A stretch of DNA of 64,000 nt from Thalassotalea sp. LPB0316 (GCF_014898095.1 NZ_CP062946.1:2418001-2482000); one strand, 5' to 3'; numbered from the stretch's first letter, positions 45,290 through 54,356 are shown. Program-made: numbers and translations. Notes: a model not told the origin generated them from the letters alone.

Positions 45290-45874
45290 ATGTGGACTAT
45301 TCCTAACCAAATTACCTTTTTTAGAATTATTCTAATTCCTGTATTTATTATTGTTTTTTATCTCCCTGTGTCTTGGAATCACTTTGGTGCGGCATTTGTC
45401 TTTTGGTTAGCAGCAATTAGTGATGGTTTAGATGGATATTTAGCAAGAAGGTTGAAACAAACTACGGCGTTTGGTGCCTTTATTGACCCTGTTGCGGATA
45501 AATTGATGGTTGCCGCTGCGCTTGTGATCATTGTTCAAGATTATCAAAATGTGTGGATCAGTGTTGCGGCCTTTGCCATGATCGGTCGGGAAATATTTAT
45601 TAGTGCAATTAGAGAGTTTATGTCGAGCCACGGCCAGCGAGATGCTGTCGCCGTATCAAGTTTAGGTAAGATAAAAACTGCTGCGCAAATGTTAGCACTA
45701 ATTGGTCTACTCTGGCGTCCAACCTACGATATTCCATTAATTCTATTTGATTTCCCGCAAACTTGGTTTATGAATCTTGCATACTTGCTTTATTTTGTTG
45801 CAACAATTTTAACCATTTGGTCGATGATTCAGTATTTTACTATTGCTTGGCCAGTACTAAAGGGTAAAAAATAA
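45290..45874 (+). CDS. pgsA: CDP-diacylglycerol-glycerol-3-phosphate phosphatidyltransferase PgsA
   Basis: PgsA makes phosphatidylglycerol phosphate in the inner membrane, the committed step to phosphatidylglycerol and cardiolipin. The CDP-alcohol phosphotransferase motif D-G-x2-A-R-x8-G-x3-D-x3-D is complete in SDGLDGYLARRL, then FGAFIDPVADKL. About four to five membrane segments are visible across 194 residues. It follows uvrC by 46 bases, the usual order uvrY-uvrC-pgsA-tRNA(s): in E. coli pgsA is likewise followed by glyW-cysT-leuZ, and the same Gly-Cys-Leu order follows here. Confidence 0.95.
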   Translation: MWTIPNQITFFRIILIPVFIIVFYLPVSWNHFGAAFVFWLAAISDGLDGYLARRLKQTTAFGAFIDPVADKLMVAAALVIIVQDYQNVWISVAAFAMIGREIFISAIREFMSSHGQRDAVAVSSLGKIKTAAQMLALIGLLWRPTYDIPLILFDFPQTWFMNLAYLLYFVATILTIWSMIQYFTIAWPVLKGKK

Positions 45875-45955
45875 CCAGTACAAGTTGGCTTTTAGTTAAA
45901 AAACCACCATCTTAGTCGAAATTTAAGCAGTTGAATTTTTTTTATAATTTAGTTG

Positions 45956-45983
45956 TTGACTCAGGATAATTTCGATGTAGAAT
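45956..45983 (+). promoter_or_regulatory. Predicted promoter of the tRNA array
   Basis: TTGACT at 45956-45961 and TAGAAT at 45978-45983 are spaced by 16 bases, followed by a GC-containing discriminator (GCG). Such a discriminator is typical of stringently controlled stable-RNA promoters. The first tRNA begins 45 bases downstream. Confidence 0.6.
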
Positions 45984-46027
45984 GCGTTTCCAGTTGGCAG
46001 GGAGAGTCAACAAGAAAGCAAGATAAA

Positions 46028-46103
<76 letters not shown>

Positions 46104-46153
46104 ACTGCTTTCAAGTAATATCAGGGAATACTACCCAACACGTAGTGAAAAAC

Positions 46154-46227
46154 GGCGGGTTGGCAGAGTGGCTATGCAGCGGATTGCAAATCCGTGGACC
46201 TCGGTTCGACTCCGGGACCCGCCTCCA
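46154..46227 (+). tRNA. tRNA-Cys (anticodon GCA)
   Basis: The 74-base gene has acceptor arms GGCGGGT and ACCCGCC, encoded CCA, anticodon stem CGGAT/ATCCG around TGCAA, so GCA. It follows tRNA-Gly, as in the E. coli glyW-cysT-leuZ operon. Confidence 0.96.
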
Positions 46228-46231
46228 CTCT

Positions 46232-46318
46232 GCCCGGGTGGTGGAATTGGTAGACACAAGGGATTTAAAATCCCTCGCTGGTAACAGCGTGCCGGTTCAA
46301 GTCCGGCCCCGGGTACCA
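46232..46318 (+). tRNA. tRNA-Leu (anticodon TAA), copy 1
   Basis: The 87-base class II tRNA has acceptor arms GCCCGGG and CCCGGGT-type, anticodon stem GGGAT/ATCCC around TTAAA, a variable arm TCGCTGGTAACAGCG region and encoded CCA. It lies four bases after tRNA-Cys. Confidence 0.96.
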
Positions 46319-46349
46319 TTTCACACGTTTGGAAGTATAAGTTAAAGAA

Positions 46350-46425
<76 letters not shown>

Positions 46426-46513
46426 ATTTAACATGTAGATAAGTCACGTTATGGTAGTGACAACAAGTTTCTTTAAAGCATATCGCGTCAAGCCTTATCG
46501 CTTTAATTATGAA

Positions 46514-46589
<76 letters not shown>

Positions 46590-46634
46590 AATTTTACTAC
46601 TCGTTTTTGATGAGCATAGTCGTTAAGACAATAT

Positions 46635-46721
46635 GCCCGGGTGGTGGAATTGGTAGACACAAGGGATTTAAAATCCCTCGCTGGTAACAGCGTGCCGGTT
46701 CAAGTCCGGCCCCGGGTACCA
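46635..46721 (+). tRNA. tRNA-Leu (anticodon TAA), copy 2
   Basis: Identical to Leu copy 1 over 87 bases, including CCA. It follows the variant tRNA-Gly by 45 bases. Confidence 0.96.
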
Positions 46722-46752
46722 TTTCATCAAAACAATTAGTAATGCTCTATAT

Positions 46753-46828
<76 letters not shown>

Positions 46829-46919
46829 AATTTTTCTCTTATGATGTCACGTGCTGATAACGTAAGACCTAGGTGGCCAATACCTAGTAAAAAAACTTCC
46901 CATGTCGTTAAGACAATAT

Positions 46920-47006
46920 GCCCGGGTGGTGGAATTGGTAGACACAAGGGATTTAAAATCCCTCGCTGGTAACAGCGTGCCGGTTCAAGTCCGGCCCCGG
47001 GTACCA
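46920..47006 (+). tRNA. tRNA-Leu (anticodon TAA), copy 3
   Basis: Identical to the other two Leu copies. It is the last intact tRNA of the array; its 3' half reappears twice in the repeats that follow. Confidence 0.96.
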
Positions 47007-47170
47007 TTTACTTATTCTCTAATTTAATTAAGAAATTAGCTCATTAGTTTGAGATTTTATCGATCCTAGTGATAAATCCCGGTCTACCATGGGTAGACGC
47101 TTAAACAAAACCCGATTTAAAATCCTTCGCTGGTAACAGCGTGCCGGTTCAAGTCCGGCCCCGGGTACCA
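47007..47170 (+). repeat. 164-bp tandem repeat, unit 1, with tRNA-Leu 3' half
   Basis: The unit begins with TTTACTTATTCTC, contains the inverted repeat GTCTACCatgGGTAGAC at 47082-47098, and ends with 57 bases (47114-47170) matching the 3' part of tRNA-Leu with one change. The next unit starts exactly 164 bases later and is nearly identical. Confidence 0.9.
47078..47170 (+). pseudogene. tRNA-Leu(TAA) pseudogene 1
   Basis: The variable arm, T-arm, acceptor 3' strand and CCA are intact, but the 5' half is replaced. The anticodon stem now reads CCCGA against ATCCT and cannot pair, and no acceptor 5' strand fits. It should not give a working tRNA. Confidence 0.8.
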
Positions 47171-47334
47171 TTTACTTATTCTCTAATTTAATTAAAAAAT
47201 TAGCTCATTAGTTTGAGATTTTATCGATCCTAGTGATAAATCCTGGTCTACCATGGGTAGACGCTTAAACAAAACCCGATTTAAAATCCCTCGCTGGTAA
47301 CAGCGTGCCGGTTCAAGTCCGGCCCCGGGTACCA
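47171..47334 (+). repeat. 164-bp tandem repeat, unit 2, with tRNA-Leu 3' half
   Basis: Matches unit 1 apart from about three single-base changes (AAGAAATT to AAAAAATT, CCCGG to CCTGG, ATCCTTC to ATCCCTC). Its inverted repeat lies at 47246-47262. Confidence 0.9.
47242..47334 (+). pseudogene. tRNA-Leu(TAA) pseudogene 2
   Basis: The 3' part (47278-47334) is identical to intact tRNA-Leu; the 5' part is the same altered sequence as in pseudogene 1, so the anticodon stem is again unpaired. Confidence 0.8.
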
Positions 47335-47430
47335 TTTACTTATTCTCTAATTTAATTAAAAAATTAGCTCATTAGTTTGAGATTTTATCGATCCTAGTGA
47401 TAAATCCCGGTCTACCATGGGTAGACGCTT
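47335..47430 (+). repeat. 164-bp tandem repeat, unit 3 (partial)
   Basis: The first 96 bases of the unit recur, including the inverted repeat at 47410-47426, and similarity stops at GACGCTT just where the tRNA-derived part would begin. No tRNA-Leu half is present in this copy. Confidence 0.88.
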
Positions 47431-47680
47431 CAATTCGCTCAAATAGCATTTGATTTAATTTCGGCTGTACTTCGTGAGTTTATTTTAACTAGCAATCAAT
47501 TTGTTAAATTTTACCGGCAATACTTAACAGATTAACTACATAAAGTTATATTTTCGTGTAAAATGCGCTCCTGACCAAAAGGTTATCTTTTTAATCATCG
47601 CAAGTTGATTATAAGTAACGTGATAATCAGACATATTAAGACTCGATAATAAATATAATCGAGCGCCTAGGGAGAACTAC
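47431..47680. other. Leader region of the second TonB receptor
   Basis: This 250-base stretch has no gene. TAAAATGCGC near 47558 resembles a -10 box with a GC-rich discriminator, but no acceptable -35 was found at the right distance. AGGGAG at 47669-47674 is the ribosome binding site of the receptor. Confidence 0.4.
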
Positions 47681-49873
47681 ATGGCAATCCAATCAATTGG
47701 GCGACGCGGCTTGAAAACCGTTTTAGCTACTGCTATTTCATTAGCACTAACCAATCAAGCACTCGCACAAGAGTCGGCTACCGAAGAAAAAGAATACGAA
47801 GCAATTACCGTAACCGCGACTAAACGCGCACAAGTAATTTATGAAGTGCCAATCGCTATCAGTGCATTTAGCGGTGAAGACCTTGCAGCTCAAGGTATTA
47901 CTGACCTAACAGACGTTGGTAAATTTGTACCTAACTTAAACGTAACGGGCTTTTCAGCGGGTCACACCTCTTCAGCAAATCCATTTATTCGCGGTATTGG
48001 TTTACAAGATCACTTAATTACCACAGATCCTGGTGTCAGTGTTTATGTTGATGGTGTTTACCTTGGTCGCCAAGTAGGCCAAAACTGGAATTTAAACAAT
48101 ATTGAGCGTATTGAGGTTTTACGGGGCCCACAAGGTACGTTGTACGGCCGTAATTCTATTGGTGGTGCAATCAATATTATCACCAAACAACCTGACGAAG
48201 TTGCTGTAACAAAAGCGGGTTTAGAATTTGGCACACGTGGTCGTTTAAAAGGCGACGTGTTTTTAAACCGTGAAATTAATGAGCATTGGTCATTTAACTT
48301 TAATGGTGGTTATAACTCGCGCGATGGCATTGGTGAATTCGTTAATATCCCAAATGCTAAATACGATGTTGGTGAAAATGAAGAGTATTACGGTCGTTTG
48401 TCGTTTAAGTGGGCACCGAACGAGGATTTTAGCCTAGTTGTTACCGCCGATATGAATGACAATGAAGGTGGTCTACGCCCATACCAAACATTGATTGATG
48501 AAGTACCAACGGGCGCATATTATCAAGGTGAGCGCTGGGGTACACCATTCCCATTTGGTCCGCTTCGCAATAGTGATACAACTGACAATCCGTATGATAA
48601 TGCAACCGGTTCTGAAGAAGTCACAACCGTGTCAAATGAAGCACGTGGTATTTCGGCAACGGCCGATTGGAACTGGAATGACAACTACGCTTCAAAAGTC
48701 GTTGTTTCTCACCGCTCATCGAAATACAAAGCGGGTCTAGATGACGACGGCACCATTTATGAACTCGATCAGTTCCCAGAAGTCGGTGATGCTGACCAAA
48801 CGTCAATCGAATTCCAACTTAATGGATTTATTGGTGACAACATGGACTTCGTATCAGGTATTTATTACTTCAATGAAAAAGGTAGTAACTTACAAGATCC
48901 TGCAAATGGTGCATTATTCAACGGCGCTCCCACGTTATTAGACCTAAATCAAGAAACAACGTCGAAAGCGATTTTCTTTAACTTGGGTTATGACATGACT
49001 GATGATTTACGTATATCAGGTGGCTTACGTTACACTGATGATGAAAAATCAGCATCTGCAGATGTCGGTATTGGCCCTGTTTACGCAGAAGATTCTTGGA
49101 GCGAAGTCTCATTTGATCTTTCTGCTAACTACACAATGGAAAATGGCTTAAATGTCTACGGTAGCATTCAAAACGGTTACCAATCTGGTCAATTCCCTGC
49201 ACGCCCATACTGTTTATTTGGCGACCCAAACTGTTTTGTTGCCAGTGACAACATCACAGCGATTAACTATGAAATTGGTTTAAAAGGTGAAGTTACCGAC
49301 AACTTCAATATGAGCATTGCCGTATTTAATACTGAATATGAAGATTTACCATACCAAGTAAGTACGACTGCTGAAGGTGGCTTTAATACAACTAACCTAG
49401 TCGTTGAGCAAACATCTCGAGGTATTGAATTTGAAAGTACGTGGGACGTAACTGCTAACTTCGCGATCCACAGTAGCTTAGGTTATATTGACGTTGACGT
49501 GCAAGAGCAAGATGGTGTTAAGCCAGTAGCGCCATTAACGCCAGAGTACACAGCTTCTATTAGTCCGAGCTATATGATGGCTTTAGATAGCGGTAATGAA
49601 TTAACGTTTCGTTTAGATTACTCGTACCGAGACGACATGTACGGAGAGCCAACGGCAGATCCGGGTCGTCACACATTGGTTGAGAGTCGCCAATTAGTGA
49701 ATATCGATATTTCTTATAATAACATCGAAGGTGATTACACCTTATCACTCTATGGCCGCAATGTATTTGATGAGCGTTACGACAACGCGCGTTTAAATAC
49801 TGGTGACTATGTATTACAAATCTTAAGTAACGATCCAAGTGAATTTGGTATTCGTTATTTGAAACACTTCTAA
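47681..49873 (+). CDS. TonB-dependent receptor
   Basis: This 730-residue outer-membrane protein has a signal peptide (cleavage after ALA, about residue 29), a TonB box (AITVTATKR at about 41-49), a plug domain (VPIAISAFSGEDLAAQGITDL region, then VYVDGVYLGR, IERIEVLRGPQGTLYGRNSIGGAINIITKQP by position 145-180) and a barrel with family C-terminal motif ending in phenylalanine. It is the smaller, standard receptor type without the Oar N-terminal domain. The ligand is unknown: no siderophore, vitamin or glycan genes adjoin it. It has its own ribosome binding site and a strong terminator, so it is a single-gene unit behind the tRNA repeats. Confidence 0.9.
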   Translation: MAIQSIGRRGLKTVLATAISLALTNQALAQESATEEKEYEAITVTATKRAQVIYEVPIAISAFSGEDLAAQGITDLTDVGKFVPNLNVTGFSAGHTSSANPFIRGIGLQDHLITTDPGVSVYVDGVYLGRQVGQNWNLNNIERIEVLRGPQGTLYGRNSIGGAINIITKQPDEVAVTKAGLEFGTRGRLKGDVFLNREINEHWSFNFNGGYNSRDGIGEFVNIPNAKYDVGENEEYYGRLSFKWAPNEDFSLVVTADMNDNEGGLRPYQTLIDEVPTGAYYQGERWGTPFPFGPLRNSDTTDNPYDNATGSEEVTTVSNEARGISATADWNWNDNYASKVVVSHRSSKYKAGLDDDGTIYELDQFPEVGDADQTSIEFQLNGFIGDNMDFVSGIYYFNEKGSNLQDPANGALFNGAPTLLDLNQETTSKAIFFNLGYDMTDDLRISGGLRYTDDEKSASADVGIGPVYAEDSWSEVSFDLSANYTMENGLNVYGSIQNGYQSGQFPARPYCLFGDPNCFVASDNITAINYEIGLKGEVTDNFNMSIAVFNTEYEDLPYQVSTTAEGGFNTTNLVVEQTSRGIEFESTWDVTANFAIHSSLGYIDVDVQEQDGVKPVAPLTPEYTASISPSYMMALDSGNELTFRLDYSYRDDMYGEPTADPGRHTLVESRQLVNIDISYNNIEGDYTLSLYGRNVFDERYDNARLNTGDYVLQILSNDPSEFGIRYLKHF

Positions 49874-49896
49874 TCAATTTGGCGTAAAACGTTAAT

Positions 49897-49941
49897 AAAA
49901 ACCCTGAATAGATCATTTGAGATTTATTTCAGGGTTTTTTT
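49897..49941 (+). terminator. Terminator after the TonB receptor
   Basis: AAAACCCTGAA near 49897 pairs with TTCAGGGTTTT ending near 49937, followed by further T residues. The loop is about 20 bases. Confidence 0.75.
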
Positions 49942-50028
49942 ATATCAAGAGTAAAACTTTTTATTGAGTGGTGTTATTCTTATCATTAACAATAATTTAA
50001 AAATTAAAACGAAAGGAAGCAGCAAGTC

Positions 50029-50502
50029 ATGTCTAACTCAGCCATTCAATCTGTTTTATTTGTCTGTATGGGTAATATTTGTCGTTCACCAACTGCCGAG
50101 GCGGTTTTTCGTAAAAAAGCACACGATAAAGGGCTAATGATTACCATAGATTCAGCAGGCACTATCGGTGCTCATGCGCGTGAAAAGCCTGATCATCGAG
50201 CGGTAAAAGCGGGTGAAGCCCGAGGTTATGATTTTTCCGGGATAAAAGCGCGAAAAGTAGCGAGTAAGGATTTCGAAAGCTTTGATTTAATTCTTGCAAT
50301 GGATAATGACAACTTTGAAAACTTACAGGCGATAGCGCCAGATCAATACCGTGATAAAGTTAAGTTGTTTTTAAGTTATGGTAGTGAGTTTGATGATACA
50401 GAAGTGCCAGATCCTTATTATGGCGGAGCAGGGGGCTTTCGTTACGTTTTAGATCTCGTAGAGGACGCGAGTAACGGTCTCATAAAAGCGATTGCTAAAT
50501 AG
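50029..50502 (+). CDS. Low-molecular-weight protein tyrosine phosphatase
   Basis: The 157-residue product has the C-x5-R phosphate loop VCMGNICRS with nucleophile Cys13 and Arg19, and the general acid Asp128 in VPDPYYGG, so it should be an active LMW phosphatase. In bacteria such enzymes often control exopolysaccharide kinases, but no tyrosine kinase (Wzc) or polysaccharide gene is nearby, so the target is open. The start has AAAGGAAG upstream. Arsenate reductases share the fold, but the DPYYGG motif favours phosphatase. Confidence 0.92.
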   Translation: MSNSAIQSVLFVCMGNICRSPTAEAVFRKKAHDKGLMITIDSAGTIGAHAREKPDHRAVKAGEARGYDFSGIKARKVASKDFESFDLILAMDNDNFENLQAIAPDQYRDKVKLFLSYGSEFDDTEVPDPYYGGAGGFRYVLDLVEDASNGLIKAIAK

Positions 50503-50586
50503 TGCTTAAACTAAAGCAATGACATCAATGATTAGAGACTTCTCATAGAGCGTCAGGGAATATAGCCAATTGATATAGGTGACTTG

Positions 50587-50940
50587 ATGAAGTTAGCGTT
50601 TAAAATTGTTGCTATGGTTTTCAGTGCTACTTTCCTTGCTTATCACAGCTATTTCTGGGTAATGCCAAGCGTTACACTCACTAATATTGCTAACAAGCCT
50701 ATCGCCAGTGCCCGCGTTACTTTGCCTAATTCTGGTTTGAGTTTTGGAGAAATTAAACAAGGTGGTGAAAATACGATTCATTACACGCTTGAGCAAGCCG
50801 ATGGAGACTATCACTACCAAATCATATTTGAAAGTGGCGAAGCACTGTCAGGAGTCTGTGGTTACGTAACGAATCATGAAATAAATAAACGACTATTAAT
50901 CAAAGTAGATGATAGCAAAGCCATGTGTCAGAAAAATTAG
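50587..50940 (+). CDS. Single-span membrane protein of unknown function
   Basis: The 117-residue product has one N-terminal membrane segment or uncleaved signal (about residues 4-26) followed by a small domain of beta-strand character (VTLTNIANKPIASARVTL, ITYTLEQ-like repeats) with two late cysteines that could form a disulfide. I do not recognise the family. An AGGTGAC stretch lies just before the ATG at 50587. It lies between the phosphatase and another small unknown gene on the same strand; the gap of 84 bases does not show a terminator. Confidence 0.6.
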   Translation: MKLAFKIVAMVFSATFLAYHSYFWVMPSVTLTNIANKPIASARVTLPNSGLSFGEIKQGGENTIHYTLEQADGDYHYQIIFESGEALSGVCGYVTNHEINKRLLIKVDDSKAMCQKN

Positions 50941-51009
50941 CAGCGTCACTGATATTTAATATCGTCTTAGATTTTTAGCTAGAGAAATAAATGAAACCGA
51001 GTTAATGGC

Positions 51010-51288
51010 ATGATGTTTAACAAACTGAGTATCAAACAAAAAAGTACACTGATCGGCGTGTTAGGTATGCTCATCGGTGCAGCTTGTTTTATGACCCACT
51101 TTTATTTGGAGCAAGTGACAATTCCATTTTATTCGCTGATATGCGCGCCTGCGATGTTCGTGCTGTCATTTTTTAGTGAGGAAACACCATTTGTACCGAA
51201 AATGGTGTTGTTTCAGCTAGGCCAATTTATTGGCTATTACATCTTTGGCTATTTATCACTGCAAAGCTTTTCGAAATTAACTCGTTAG
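51010..51288 (+). CDS. Small multi-span membrane protein of unknown function
   Basis: The 92-residue product has three hydrophobic segments (about 13-34, 37-55 and 65-86) and basic ends. I do not recognise it. Two adjacent in-frame ATGs lie at 51010 and 51013. Its last 12 bases overlap the end of ansA on the other strand, so the genes converge tail to tail. Confidence 0.5.
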   Translation: MMFNKLSIKQKSTLIGVLGMLIGAACFMTHFYLEQVTIPFYSLICAPAMFVLSFFSEETPFVPKMVLFQLGQFIGYYIFGYLSLQSFSKLTR

Positions 51289-52287
51289 CTCACCGCGCAA
51301 GTTTTGGCTTAATTGCTGTTTTATTTGAGCTGTTGACAAGTGTTGACTCAATAAAAAATGCAGTTTTGTTAGTGCGGCTTCTAGTGTCATATCTTGGCCG
51401 CTGATCACACCACATTCGCTCAAAGCGTTACCCGTTGCATATCCTTGCATGTTAACCTTGCCTTTAATGCATTGGCTACAGTTAACGATGATCAACCCTT
51501 GTTTATCCGCTTCTTTTAAGCAATTGAGTAACTCAGTATTTTGTGGTGCATTGCCGACGCCATAACTTCTCAGAATCAATGCTTTAACCGGTTGTTTTAT
51601 TACGTTTTTGATAAGCTCGGTACTAATGCCTGGATATAAATGGACAACACCTATCGGCTGGGGCGTAATGGGATGCAGTATAATCGGTTCATCTTTGATC
51701 TCGGCAGTTTGGCCAGCCACAACTTTTATATTAATACCTGCTTCAAGCAGCGGCGCCATGTTCGGGGAGTCAAAGGCATTAAAACCGTCAGCATAGGCTT
51801 TTATCGAACGATTACCGCGGTAAAGCTTATTGTTAAAAAACAAACCAACTTCGTGAATCGGGTAGTTCGCTGCGATATACAAAGCGTTTAATAAGTTAAC
51901 TTGTCCATCAGAGCGAAGTTGACTCAATGGAATTTGCGAACCAGTAATAATAATAGGCTTAGCCAAGTTTTCAAACATGAACGATAATGCCGACGCTGTG
52001 TATGCCATAGTATCTGTACCATGGAGCACGACAAAGCCATCGTAATCGTGGTAATGGTTTTTAATATCTTGTGCGATAAACTGCCAGTCTTCTGGGCTCA
52101 TATTTGAAGAATCAATTAACGGGTGATACTCGTTAATGGTAAATTCAGGCATTTCTTCGCGAAAGAAATCAGGTGTCGCGTTGATCGCCTCGGTAAGGTG
52201 ACCAACAACTGGAATATAACCCTGTTCACTTGATTTCATACCGATGGTACCGCCAGTGTAGGCGACATAGATTTTTTTCTTTTGCAT
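51277..52287 (-). CDS. ansA: Type I (cytoplasmic) L-asparaginase AnsA
   Basis: AnsA hydrolyses asparagine to aspartate and ammonia. The two catalytic threonine motifs are YTGGTIGM at residues 10-17 and VVLHGTDTMAYTASAL near 85-100. There is no signal peptide and the length of 336 residues fits cytoplasmic type I rather than periplasmic type II. It lies just downstream of sppA on the same strand, the order also found in E. coli, but the sppA terminator lies between them, so it is probably transcribed separately. Confidence 0.94.
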   Translation of the reverse strand: MQKKKIYVAYTGGTIGMKSSEQGYIPVVGHLTEAINATPDFFREEMPEFTINEYHPLIDSSNMSPEDWQFIAQDIKNHYHDYDGFVVLHGTDTMAYTASALSFMFENLAKPIIITGSQIPLSQLRSDGQVNLLNALYIAANYPIHEVGLFFNNKLYRGNRSIKAYADGFNAFDSPNMAPLLEAGINIKVVAGQTAEIKDEPIILHPITPQPIGVVHLYPGISTELIKNVIKQPVKALILRSYGVGNAPQNTELLNCLKEADKQGLIIVNCSQCIKGKVNMQGYATGNALSECGVISGQDMTLEAALTKLHFLLSQHLSTAQIKQQLSQNLRGELTS

Positions 52288-52299
52288 AGTACTTCGCTA

Positions 52300-52328
52300 A
52301 TAAAAAAGCCCCTAAATTGTAGGGGCTT
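52300..52328 (-). terminator. Terminator between sppA and ansA
   Basis: On the minus strand AAGCCCCTA and TAGGGGCTT (52306-52328) form a 9-bp stem followed by a run of T residues. It ends sppA transcription just before the ansA start codon. Confidence 0.85.
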
Positions 52329-52335
52329 AATGTAG

Positions 52336-54195
52336 TTAATTTATTTCACATGTCAAACAAAATGAGTAAATACCGTTAGGATCGTCAAAATTAGTTAAAT
52401 AACCTAACTGGCTCTTGAATTGTTTAATGAGTATTGACGCGTAATTAGGTTGCGTGTCAGGTTTGATAATTTCATGTTCAATCATAAAAGCATAAGTTTG
52501 GCCAACAAGATCTTGAATCATTTGAGAGAATGGGTCGAGCTCTTTTTCTACAAGCTTTAACTCGTATTGTTCAAGTTGTGCTAATTCAGCCGCTAGGGCA
52601 ATTGACTCATCAATACCACCAAGCTCGTCAACTAAACCTAAATCTTTTGCTTGGACACCTGACCAAACACGGCCTTGAGCGACTTTATCGGCCTGTTCGA
52701 CGGTCATGTTGCGATTTTCTGCAACTAAGGTTAAGAAATCTTGGTAACCGCGATTAATATTCAATTGAATGAGTTGACCAATGCCTTCAGGTAATGCTTC
52801 TGTAACACCAAAACCGGCGTAATCTGTGGTACCGACGCCGTCAGTATATACACCAAATTTCGACAAGGTGTCTTCAAATGTCATAAACATACCGAAGATA
52901 CCAATAGAGCCGGTGATGGTGGTTGGCGATGCAACAATCTTATCTGCCGCTGCGGATATCCAGTAGCCACCAGATGCCGCGTAAGTACCCATTGATGCAA
53001 CGACAGGTTTGCCAGAAGCTTTAATTAACTCGATTTCTTGGCGAATGACATCTGAGGCAAATGCGCTTCCACCCGGACTATCGACGCGCAATACAACCGC
53101 TTTCACCTGATCGTTTAACCGCGCTTTACGCAATAATGCAGCCGTACTGTCACCACCTATGGTACCGGCTGGTTGATTGCCGTTTAAAATCGCGCCTTTA
53201 GCAACAATCATCGCGATTTGGTCTTGTTGCTGATAATTCGGTAACTGCTCTTGATTGGTTGCAATTAGGTAATCTTGGAAATTGATATGATCAAAGGTTG
53301 ATGCCTGAGTTTTATCGCCAACGTATTCAATAAGCGTTTTATTCATTTGCTCACGAGTCATTAATTTATCGACCCAACGATTGTTTAATGCATACTGCGC
53401 GATATTACCTTGTGCTAACTCAACTTTAGCAACCAGATCGCTAATCGTTTCATCAAAGTTGTCTGTATCAAAGCCACGTTGCTTGGCTACCGTTGTTTTG
53501 TATGCGTTCCATAACTCATTTAGCCATAAACGATTAGCTTCCTTTGCTTCTTCAGACATATCGTCGCGCATGTAAGGCTCAACCGCTGATTTGTAGGTAC
53601 CAACCCTAAAGATGTGTTGATTGATCCCCGCTTTGTCCAACGCTGATTTCACGTAGAGTTGCTTGCGAGCATAGCCATCGAGAATTAACCAACCATTTGG
53701 GTTTAACCAAATTTCATCAGCAAAACTTGCCAAATAGTATTGACCTTGGCTATAGCCATCGCCAACCGCAATCACTTTTTTACCGCTGGCTTTGAAACCT
53801 TCAATCGCTTTGGCAATTTCCGTCATTTTTGTGATGTCGGCGCTTTGTAAGCGCTCAAGCTTTAATACCAGTAATGCGATTCTTGGATCGTGGGTTGCAT
53901 TGTTTATGACCTTAATAATGTTGCTCAGTAATACCTCTGGGTCAGCTTTATCACCGCTGATCGCTTCGCCCATTATTGCGTCAAATGGATCAACTTCCAC
54001 TTTTTGTTCAACCAGTTGTCCGCGTGGATCAAGCACCAATGCGCCATTTTTAGGCACGCTGACCATATCATCAGTGCTTAAAGATTTAAAAATAAGAAAC
54101 AGTAAGGTGAAAAATATCAGGTTAATAATAATCTTTCGCGTTAGGTTTAAGGTGTAACCCAACTTTAGAAATAACGATTTTACAAATTGTGCCAT
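52336..54195 (-). CDS. sppA: Signal peptide peptidase SppA, 67-kDa type
   Basis: SppA degrades cleaved signal peptides in the inner membrane. This 619-residue form has an N-terminal membrane segment (about 17-36) and tandem S49 domains. The N-domain lysine region (SQGQYYLASFADEIWLNPNG, RVGTYKSAVEPYMRDDMS) and the C-domain serine region (SMGTYAASGGYWISAAAD, TGSIGIFGMF) match E. coli, where Lys209 and Ser409 are catalytic. The C-terminus (FCLTCEIN) also matches. I start at the ATG at 54195, since the upstream extension shows no homology; an ATG at 54216 is the alternative. It is divergent from the DoxX gene. Confidence 0.93.
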   Translation of the reverse strand: MAQFVKSLFLKLGYTLNLTRKIIINLIFFTLLFLIFKSLSTDDMVSVPKNGALVLDPRGQLVEQKVEVDPFDAIMGEAISGDKADPEVLLSNIIKVINNATHDPRIALLVLKLERLQSADITKMTEIAKAIEGFKASGKKVIAVGDGYSQGQYYLASFADEIWLNPNGWLILDGYARKQLYVKSALDKAGINQHIFRVGTYKSAVEPYMRDDMSEEAKEANRLWLNELWNAYKTTVAKQRGFDTDNFDETISDLVAKVELAQGNIAQYALNNRWVDKLMTREQMNKTLIEYVGDKTQASTFDHINFQDYLIATNQEQLPNYQQQDQIAMIVAKGAILNGNQPAGTIGGDSTAALLRKARLNDQVKAVVLRVDSPGGSAFASDVIRQEIELIKASGKPVVASMGTYAASGGYWISAAADKIVASPTTITGSIGIFGMFMTFEDTLSKFGVYTDGVGTTDYAGFGVTEALPEGIGQLIQLNINRGYQDFLTLVAENRNMTVEQADKVAQGRVWSGVQAKDLGLVDELGGIDESIALAAELAQLEQYELKLVEKELDPFSQMIQDLVGQTYAFMIEHEIIKPDTQPNYASILIKQFKSQLGYLTNFDDPNGIYSFCLTCEIN

Positions 54196-54356
54196 TGAAT
54201 CTATCCATATCAGCATTGTTAACAATATTATGCGCAAAAACCTTATTTGGTTTAAGTGCTTTGCATGCCAATTACAAGAAAAACGCATTTAATTTGAAAG
54301 AAAATGTGTTTTAGCGCTATCTTTATAGCCAACAACCTTATGTAAATAGACGATAA

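Noticed and set aside
47007..47430. Tandem repeats considered as CRISPR or phage attachment sites
   Set aside because: The repeat unit is contiguous at 164 bp without unique spacers, and no integrase or phage gene is near, so neither CRISPR nor an integrated element fits.
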